From: Chromatiales bacterium
Lineage (GTDB): Bacteria > Pseudomonadota > Gammaproteobacteria > JAHELT01
Length of the DNA stretch: 32,699 nt
Reading direction: 5' to 3'
Assembly (NCBI GenBank): GCA_024644045.1
Contig: JAHELT010000043.1
Coordinates: 1 to 32,699 of the forward strand
The notes below the pieces were generated by a model. The model ran no database searches, was not told the DNA's origin, and saw only the letters and a program-made list of their open reading frames with translations. The position numbers and the translations under genes are program-made. This document shows, in pieces, positions 27,293-32,699 of this stretch (its first letter is position 1; every line of letters starts with the position of its first letter).

Positions 27293-28189
27293 TCACCACA
27301 GCCGCGCTGCACCGCGGACCCCGCTGGCATCGCCGTGCACCGGCGGCAGCAGACGCGTGGCGACGTGCTCCGAGAACACGTGTGCGGCCAGTAACGCCGG
27401 CACGTTCTCGTACCATCGCTCGATGTTGGACAACCCGCCTCCCAGCACGATCACGTCTGGATCGACGATGTTGATCACCTGCGCCAGGCCACGCGCCAGG
27501 CGCTGTTCGTACCGCTGCAGCGCGGCCTCGGCATCCGGGTCGCCGGCCCGGGCGCATGCGGCGATCCCGTCCGCCGGCAACCGGCGCTGCGCCAGCCGGG
27601 CAAACTCCCGTTCCAGCGCGGGCCCCGAGAGCCAGGTCTCGATGCAGCCGCGACGCCCGCAGTAGCAGGGAGGACCGGGCAACTCGTCGGCCAGCGGCGC
27701 CGGCAACGGGGTGTGTCCCCACTCCCCGCCGATCGCGTTGGCGCCGACGAGCACACGCCCGTCGATCACCAGGCCGCCGCCCACGCCGGTGCCCAGGATC
27801 ACGCCGAACGCGGCCGCGGCGCCCTTCGCAGCGCCGTCACTGGCTTCCGAGAGCGCGAAGCAGTTCGCGTCGTTGGCCACGCGCACCTCGCGCCCCAGAC
27901 GTTGCTCCAGGTCGCGCTTGAACGGCGTGTGATTCAGGCAGGTGGTATTGGCGTTGCGCAGCAGGCCGGTGGTCGGCGAGATCGCGCCCGGTGTGCCGAT
28001 ACCAACGCTGCAGCGCGCACCAACGTCGGCCTCGGCCGCCGCGATGAGCCGGGCGACGGCCTCGAGAATCGCCGGGTAGTCGTCGTGCGGGGTGGCGATG
28101 CGGCGTTCCCAGCACACCTCGTCCCGCGGCCCGAGCACCGCGAGCGCGATTTTACTGCCGCCTAGATCGACGCCGATTCGCAGAGCCAT
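27293..28189 (-). CDS. ROK-family sugar kinase, fructokinase Mak-like
   Basis: The protein has 298 residues from the ATG at 28189 (MALRIGVDLGGSK). The ATP-binding DLGGSK, VGIGTPGAISP, VANDANCFALSEA with the catalytic Asp, GVILGTGVGGG, and the zinc site GHTPLP...CYCGRRGCIE all fit the ROK family. The C-terminal INIVDPDVIVLGGGLSN and GDASGVRGAARLW resemble E. coli Mak (fructokinase). It probably phosphorylates fructose or a related hexose, but the exact sugar is not certain. No sugar uptake genes are next to it. It is divergent from nrdA and shares the 276-base gap with it. Confidence 0.9.
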   Translation of the reverse strand: MALRIGVDLGGSKIALAVLGPRDEVCWERRIATPHDDYPAILEAVARLIAAAEADVGARCSVGIGTPGAISPTTGLLRNANTTCLNHTPFKRDLEQRLGREVRVANDANCFALSEASDGAAKGAAAAFGVILGTGVGGGLVIDGRVLVGANAIGGEWGHTPLPAPLADELPGPPCYCGRRGCIETWLSGPALEREFARLAQRRLPADGIAACARAGDPDAEAALQRYEQRLARGLAQVINIVDPDVIVLGGGLSNIERWYENVPALLAAHVFSEHVATRLLPPVHGDASGVRGAARLW

Positions 28190-28200
28190 GGCACACCGGA

Positions 28201-28209
28201 TGTGGATAA
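28201..28209 (-). promoter_or_regulatory. Perfect DnaA box upstream of nrdA (inverted)
   Basis: TGTGGATAA is the reverse complement of the consensus DnaA box TTATCCACA. It lies 12 bases upstream of the ROK kinase start and 256 bases upstream of nrdA. Together with the box at 28280-28288 it fits DnaA control of the ribonucleotide reductase promoter, as known for nrdAB of E. coli. Confidence 0.7.
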
Positions 28210-28279
28210 CACGGTGGAAAAACTGCGCATAAACAACGCGGTTTCCGGGGCGCATTTTAGCCAACAAATTACCCGCAGG

Positions 28280-28288
28280 TTATCCACA
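28280..28288 (+). promoter_or_regulatory. Perfect DnaA box upstream of nrdA (direct)
   Basis: TTATCCACA matches the consensus at all nine positions. It is 71 bases from the inverted copy at 28201 and about 83 bases upstream of the proposed -35 of nrdA. A weaker match, TTATCAACG, follows at 28303-28311. Confidence 0.75.
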
Positions 28289-28315
28289 GACTATCCTCGG
28301 CCTTATCAACGCCAA

Positions 28316-28363
28316 CCCCCAGATGTTGGGGTAGGGACCCGCCCAAACCACATCTTCTTGTGG
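28316..28363 (+). promoter_or_regulatory. Candidate tandem NrdR boxes
   Basis: Two 16-base dyads stand side by side: CCCCCAGATGTTGGGG (28316-28331) and CCACATCTTCTTGTGG (28348-28363; arms extend by one to two bases to AACCACA/TGTGGTT). Their centres are 32 bases apart, three helical turns, which is the spacing of the paired boxes bound by the repressor NrdR in front of nrd genes. The inner bases fit the usual consensus only loosely. Confidence 0.55.
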
Positions 28364-28370
28364 TTTTGAC

Positions 28371-28400
28371 TTGACTGAGGCCGCTTCGAACACCTACCAT
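28371..28400 (+). promoter_or_regulatory. Probable nrdA promoter
   Basis: TTGACT (28371-28376) is a good -35 element. TACCAT (28395-28400) is a fair -10 at 18 bases distance. A second TTGACT overlaps one turn upstream (28366-28371). The second NrdR-like box ends 7 bases before the -35, where a bound repressor would block polymerase. The expected transcript would have a leader of about 60 bases before the nrdA ATG. Confidence 0.5.
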
Positions 28401-28465
28401 TGGCCTTCCATTCGCGCGCCCAGAAATGCGCGCCAGACCAACAAGAATTTGGCTACGGAGAGGGC

Positions 28466-31348
28466 ATGCAGACGGAAACAAGCGGTGTTGCCGAGGAGCA
28501 ACCGATCGTCGAAGACGTTCACACCGGCGGCGCCACGGTAGCGGAACTCAACGTGACCGCGCCCGGCCAGTACCGGATCATCCGCCGCAACGGCAAAGTG
28601 ACCGGATTCGACGCCGAGAAGATCAAAGTTGCCATGACCAAGGCCTTCCTGGCCGTCGAGGGAGGCAACGCGGCCGCCAGCCGGCGGATCCACGACACCG
28701 TCGACGAGCTCACCGGACAGGTCGTGTCCGCGCTGAAGCGCGGTCGTCCCGACGGGGGCACGTTCCACATCGAGGACGTGCAGGATCAGGTCGAGCTGGC
28801 CCTGATGCGCACCGGCGAGCACAAGGTGGCGCGCGACTACGTGCTCTACCGCGAGGAGCGCGCCCGTGAGCGCGAGCAGCAGGCGCAGGAAGACGGCGCC
28901 GGCAGCGGAGCACCGCGGACACTGCGGGTCAGCGCCGCCGACGGCACCAGCAAGGAACTCAACCTGGAGCGCGTCCACGCGCTGCTGACCGAGGCGACCG
29001 CCGGGTTCCCCGAAGCGGACGCCCAGCCGATCATGGACGAAGCCCTGCGCAACCTCTACGACGGCGTGCCGGAAGTCGAGGTCGGCACCGCGCTGGTCAT
29101 GGCCACGCGCGTGCTGATCGAGAAGGAACCGGACTACACCTACGTGGCGGCGCGTCTGCTGATGGACAACATGCGGCGCGAGGCGCTGTCGTTCCTGGCC
29201 GGTGCGGCCACCGAGGCCACCCAGCAGGAAATGGCAGACGGCTACGCCGATTACTTCCAGCGCTACGTGCGCCGCGGCGCCGAGGTGGAGCTGCTCGACC
29301 CGAAGCTGGCTAACGAATTCGATCTCGACAAGCTGGGGCAGGCGCTGCTCCCGGAACGCGATCTGCAATTCACGTATCTGGGGCTGCAGACGCTCTACGA
29401 CCGCTACTTCATTCACTACCACGGTACGCGGTTCGAACTCCCGCAGGCGTTCTTCATGCGGGTAGCCATGGGCCTGGCAATGCACGAAGTGGATCGAGAA
29501 GCACGGGCGATAGAATTCTACCGCCTGCTGTCGTCGTTCGACTTCATGAGTTCCACGCCCACTTTGTTTAACTCGGGCACGTTAAGACCCCAACTCTCCT
29601 CCTGCTACTTGACTACGGTCCCGGATGACTTGCATGGGATCTTTGAGAGCGTCAAGGACGACGCTATGCTTTCCAAGTTCGCCGGAGGACTGGGCAACGA
29701 CTGGACCCGCGTGCGGGCCATGGGCGCGCACATCAAGGGCACCAACGGCAAATCGCAGGGCGTGGTGCCGTTCCTGAAAGTCGCGAACGACACCGCGGTC
29801 GCCGTGAACCAGGGCGGCAAGCGCAAGGGCGCCATGTGCGCCTATCTCGAGACCTGGCACAAGGACATCGAGGAGTTCATCGAGCTGCGCAAGAACACCG
29901 GTGACGACCGCCGGCGCACGCACGACATGAACACCGCGAACTGGATCCCGGACCTGTTCATGAAGCGGCTCACCGGGGAAGCCGACTGGACGCTGTTCTC
30001 CCCGGATGAGACCGCGGATCTGCACGACTTGTACGGGCAGGCGTTCGAGCAGCGTTATGCCGAGTACGAAGCCAAGGCCGACCGCGGCGAGATCAAGAAT
30101 TTCAAGCGCGTAAAGGCGCTCGACCTGTGGCGCAAGATGCTTGGGATGCTGTACGAGACCGGCCATCCGTGGATGACGTTCAAGGACCCGTGCAACCTGC
30201 GCTCCCCGCAGCCGCACATGGGCGTCGTGCACTCCTCGAATCTGTGCACCGAGATCACGCTCAACACCTCGGATGAAGAGATCGCGGTGTGCAACCTCGG
30301 CTCGGTGAACCTGGCCGCGCACGTGAACGAGAACGGCCTGGACCACGAAAAGCTCGCGGCCACCGTTCGCACCGCGGTGCGCATGCTGGACAACGTCATC
30401 GACTACAACTACTACAGCGTCGCCAAGGCCCGCCGCTCGAACCTGCGTCACCGCCCGATCGGAATGGGCGTGATGGGCTTTCAGGACGCACTGTACAAGC
30501 TGCGCGTCCCCTACGCCGGCGATGGCGCCGTCGAGTTCGCCGATCGCTCGATGGAGGCCGTCAGCTACTACGCGATCAGCGCATCCGTGGACCTGGCCGA
30601 GGAACGCGGCCAGTACGCTTCGTTCGAGGGCTCGCTGTGGAGCGAAGGCGTGCTGCCCATCGACTCCATCGCGCGCCTGGAAGAGGGACGCGGCGGCTTT
30701 CTGGAGCTCGACCGATCGCACAGCCTGGACTGGGACAGCCTGCGCGCGCGGGTCAAGCGCAGCGGCATGCGCAACTCCAACACCATGGCGATCGCCCCCA
30801 CCGCCACCATCTCGAACATCTGCGGGGTATCGCAGTCGATCGAGCCCACCTACCAGAACCTGTTCGTCAAGTCGAACCTGTCCGGTGAGTTCACGGTGGT
30901 CAATCCCTACCTGGTGGCGGACCTGAAGCGCGCCGGGCTGTGGGACGGCGTGATGGTGAACGACCTGAAATATTACGACGGCAGCGTGCAGCCGATCGAT
31001 CGACTGCCGGACGAGCTCAAGCAGCTTTACGCGACGGCGTTCGAAATCGATCCGCGCTGGCTGGTGGAAGCGGCCGCGCGGCGCCAGAAGTGGCTGGACC
31101 AGGCACAGTCGCTGAACCTGTACATGGCCGAGCCGAACGGCCGCAAGATGGACAATCTCTACAAGCTGGCCTGGATTCGCGGGCTCAAGACCACCTACTA
31201 CCTGCGGTCCATGGGTGCAACCCATGTGGAGAAAAGCACGATGTCCACGGATCGTGCAAACCGGCTGAACGCCGTGCAGAACGATACGCCGGAAGAGTCG
31301 GGCAACGTGTGTTCCCTGCTCGATCCGGATTGTGAGGCTTGTCAGTGA
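28466..31348 (+). CDS. nrdA: Ribonucleoside-diphosphate reductase class Ia, alpha subunit NrdA
   Basis: The protein has 960 residues from the ATG at 28466, which has GGAG six bases upstream; an in-frame TTG lies further up. Residues about 36-130 are an ATP-cone ([18 protein letters not shown]...), and about 151-240 a second, ATP-cone-like domain. The catalytic barrel follows with Cys380 in [11 protein letters not shown], Asn592, Cys594 and Glu596 in [10 protein letters not shown] (radical cysteine region) and Cys609 in AVCNLGSVN. The redox pair for thioredoxin regeneration is at the C-terminus, Cys956 and Cys959 in CEACQ. It reduces NDPs to dNDPs with NrdB. The extra length against E. coli NrdA (761 residues) lies in the duplicated N-terminal regulatory domains, as in Pseudomonas. 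Confidence 0.97.
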   Translation: MQTETSGVAEEQPIVEDVHTGGATVAELNVTAPGQYRIIRRNGKVTGFDAEKIKVAMTKAFLAVEGGNAAASRRIHDTVDELTGQVVSALKRGRPDGGTFHIEDVQDQVELALMRTGEHKVARDYVLYREERAREREQQAQEDGAGSGAPRTLRVSAADGTSKELNLERVHALLTEATAGFPEADAQPIMDEALRNLYDGVPEVEVGTALVMATRVLIEKEPDYTYVAARLLMDNMRREALSFLAGAATEATQQEMADGYADYFQRYVRRGAEVELLDPKLANEFDLDKLGQALLPERDLQFTYLGLQTLYDRYFIHYHGTRFELPQAFFMRVAMGLAMHEVDREARAIEFYRLLSSFDFMSSTPTLFNSGTLRPQLSSCYLTTVPDDLHGIFESVKDDAMLSKFAGGLGNDWTRVRAMGAHIKGTNGKSQGVVPFLKVANDTAVAVNQGGKRKGAMCAYLETWHKDIEEFIELRKNTGDDRRRTHDMNTANWIPDLFMKRLTGEADWTLFSPDETADLHDLYGQAFEQRYAEYEAKADRGEIKNFKRVKALDLWRKMLGMLYETGHPWMTFKDPCNLRSPQPHMGVVHSSNLCTEITLNTSDEEIAVCNLGSVNLAAHVNENGLDHEKLAATVRTAVRMLDNVIDYNYYSVAKARRSNLRHRPIGMGVMGFQDALYKLRVPYAGDGAVEFADRSMEAVSYYAISASVDLAEERGQYASFEGSLWSEGVLPIDSIARLEEGRGGFLELDRSHSLDWDSLRARVKRSGMRNSNTMAIAPTATISNICGVSQSIEPTYQNLFVKSNLSGEFTVVNPYLVADLKRAGLWDGVMVNDLKYYDGSVQPIDRLPDELKQLYATAFEIDPRWLVEAAARRQKWLDQAQSLNLYMAEPNGRKMDNLYKLAWIRGLKTTYYLRSMGATHVEKSTMSTDRANRLNAVQNDTPEESGNVCSLLDPDCEACQ

Positions 31349-31376
31349 GCGGTACCAAGCGAGGAGCTTTGTCGAC

Positions 31377-32582
31377 ATGAGAAACTGGGAAGATCCCGTA
31401 GCGCAATTCACGTCCGGCGGCCCGGCCCTGGCGGCCGTGCCGATGCCGGTCGAAGACACGCCTTCCCGCACCTCGCTCGGGCCGGCCGTGACGCCGGCCG
31501 AGCCGCTGCCTGATGTCGCCGGCGCCGGCGGCGCCACCGGCCTGGAGGCGATAGAAATGGGCGCTGCGCGCATTCGCGTGGACGACAAGCGCATCATCAA
31601 CTGCCGGGCGGATCTCAATCAGCTGGTACCGTTCAAGTACGAGTGGGCGTGGCAGAAGTACCTGGACGGCTGCGCCAATCACTGGATGCCGCAGGAAATC
31701 AACATGACCGCGGACATTGCACTGTGGAAGGATTCCAACGGCTTGACGGAAGACGAGCGCATGGTTGTGAAACGCAACCTGGGGTTCTTCTCGACGGCCG
31801 ATTCGCTGGTCGCCAACAACCTGGTGCTGGCCGTCTACCGGCACATCACCAATCCCGAATGCCGCCAGTATCTGCTGCGCCAGGCGTTCGAGGAGGCGCT
31901 GCATACGCACGCCTACCAGTACTGTGTCGAATCGCTGGCCCTGGACGAAGGCGAAGTCTACAACATGTACCGCGAGCTGCCGGTAGTGGCGCGCAAGGCG
32001 GAGTGGGCGCTGCCCTACACCAGGAGCCTGGGCGATCCCGATTTCCACACCGGCACGCCGCAGGCAGACCGGCGCCTGCTGCGCGACCTCATCGCGTTCT
32101 ATGTGATCTTCGAGGGCATATTCTTCTACGTTGGGTTCGTGCAGATTCTTTCCATGGGCCGGCGCAACAAGCTCACCGGCGTCGCGGAGCAGTTCCAGTA
32201 CATCCTGCGCGACGAGTCGATGCACATGAACTTCGGCATCGACGTTATCAACCAGATCAAGATCGAGAACCCGCAGCTGTGGAACGACGCCTTCAGGGAC
32301 GAGATCGCGACGATGATCCGCGAGGCGGTCAGCCTCGAAACGCAGTACGCCTACGACACCATGCCGCGAGGCATTCTCGGGCTGAACGCCCCGATGTTCG
32401 AGGAGTATCTGCAGTTCATCGCCAACCGGCGTTGTGCCCAGATCGGACTCGCAGAGCAATACTCAGGGGCGACCAATCCGTTTCCGTGGATGTCGGAAAT
32501 CCTGGACCTGAAAAAAGAGAAGAACTTTTTCGAAACCCGGGTAACGGAGTACCAGACGGGTGGTGTACTGAGCTGGGATTAG
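31377..32582 (+). CDS. nrdB: Ribonucleoside-diphosphate reductase class Ia, beta subunit NrdB
   Basis: The protein has 401 residues from the ATG at 31377, with GAGGAG ten bases upstream and 28 bases after the nrdA stop. All metal ligands are visible: Asp142 (STADSL), Glu173 and His176 (EALHTHAY), Glu246 (FEGIFF), Glu280 and His283 (RDESMH). The radical-forming Tyr180 lies four residues after His176, as in E. coli Tyr122, so this is a normal class Ia radical subunit and not a Tyr-less form. The first 60 or so residues are a low-complexity Pro/Ala/Gly-rich stretch before the conserved core. The C-terminal tail [19 protein letters not shown] would dock into NrdA. Confidence 0.97.
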   Translation: MRNWEDPVAQFTSGGPALAAVPMPVEDTPSRTSLGPAVTPAEPLPDVAGAGGATGLEAIEMGAARIRVDDKRIINCRADLNQLVPFKYEWAWQKYLDGCANHWMPQEINMTADIALWKDSNGLTEDERMVVKRNLGFFSTADSLVANNLVLAVYRHITNPECRQYLLRQAFEEALHTHAYQYCVESLALDEGEVYNMYRELPVVARKAEWALPYTRSLGDPDFHTGTPQADRRLLRDLIAFYVIFEGIFFYVGFVQILSMGRRNKLTGVAEQFQYILRDESMHMNFGIDVINQIKIENPQLWNDAFRDEIATMIREAVSLETQYAYDTMPRGILGLNAPMFEEYLQFIANRRCAQIGLAEQYSGATNPFPWMSEILDLKKEKNFFETRVTEYQTGGVLSWD

Positions 32583-32665
32583 CCCGCTACGGGGATGCGG
32601 CCGGTTGCGTGCTCCGCATGCCGGCCCGCAGGCCCCGGCCGCGCGGGCATACAACAACTGAAGTG

Positions 32666-32695
32666 CCGACGGCTCTGGCCGGCCGTCGGTTTGTT
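32666..32695 (+). terminator. Factor-independent terminator after nrdB
   Basis: CCGACGGC (32666-32673) pairs perfectly with GCCGTCGG (32682-32689) around an 8-base loop, followed by TTTGTT. It lies 83 bases after the nrdB stop and would end the nrdAB transcript. Confidence 0.8.
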
Positions 32696-32699
32696 GGCG

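Noticed and set aside
29582-31618. 678-residue open frame on the minus strand opposite nrdA
   Set aside because: It is the antisense frame of nrdA and the nrdB start; no family motif, and its composition is that of a shadow frame.

Overview
The window is chromosomal DNA of a high-GC gammaproteobacterium outside the Enterobacterales. It carries the conserved murA/his block facing the kdsD-kdsC-lptCAB-rpoN-hpf-ptsN-rapZ-ptsO block, the landmark arrangement of that class. A Pseudomonas-like arginine transaminase gene pair, a DsrE-family protein typical of sulfur-oxidising gammaproteobacteria and a class Ia nrdAB operon fit that placement. The genus cannot be fixed from the sequence.

Left part (1-6676). 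The end of a DegS/AlgW-type periplasmic protease meets a tightly packed minus-strand operon read mlaC-murA-hisG-aroG-hisD-hisC. From hisG to hisC all genes overlap by 4-8 bases. A class I DAHP synthase (aroG-like) sits inside the histidine genes. The usual mlaFED, mlaB and ibaG genes are absent, and mlaA is divergent from mlaC.

Middle part (6887-20236), plus strand. After mlaA comes a broken Ca2+/Na+ antiporter gene (yrbG position; two frame changes and an internal deletion). Then follow KDO synthesis (kdsD, kdsC), LPS export (lptC, lptA, lptB, linked by 4-base overlaps), sigma-54 (rpoN), ribosome hibernation factor (hpf), a regulatory phosphotransferase chain (ptsN, rapZ, HPr, enzyme I) without hprK or a mannose-type EIIA, a leader with a strong RNA-like fold, mgtE and tag.

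Right part (20196-32699). A divergent gene pair (aruH-like aminotransferase, aruI-like ThDP decarboxylase) is bracketed by two related palindromes of the REP/RAYT kind. The first palindrome is a perfect 27-bp hairpin that supplies the stop codons of both genes running into it. Then come a GNAT acetyltransferase, a TPR protein coupled to a secreted fusion of a degenerate alpha/beta-hydrolase domain with a TlpA thioredoxin domain, a periplasmic DsrE-family protein, a PCu(A)C copper chaperone, a ROK sugar kinase, and nrdA-nrdB behind a promoter region with two perfect DnaA boxes and a candidate pair of NrdR boxes. A terminator closes nrdB.

Most of the window is ordinary core genome. The least ordinary items are the aroG insertion in the his operon, the gutted mla locus, the palindrome-flanked aru pair, the hydrolase-TlpA fusion and the unexplained structured leader of mgtE.
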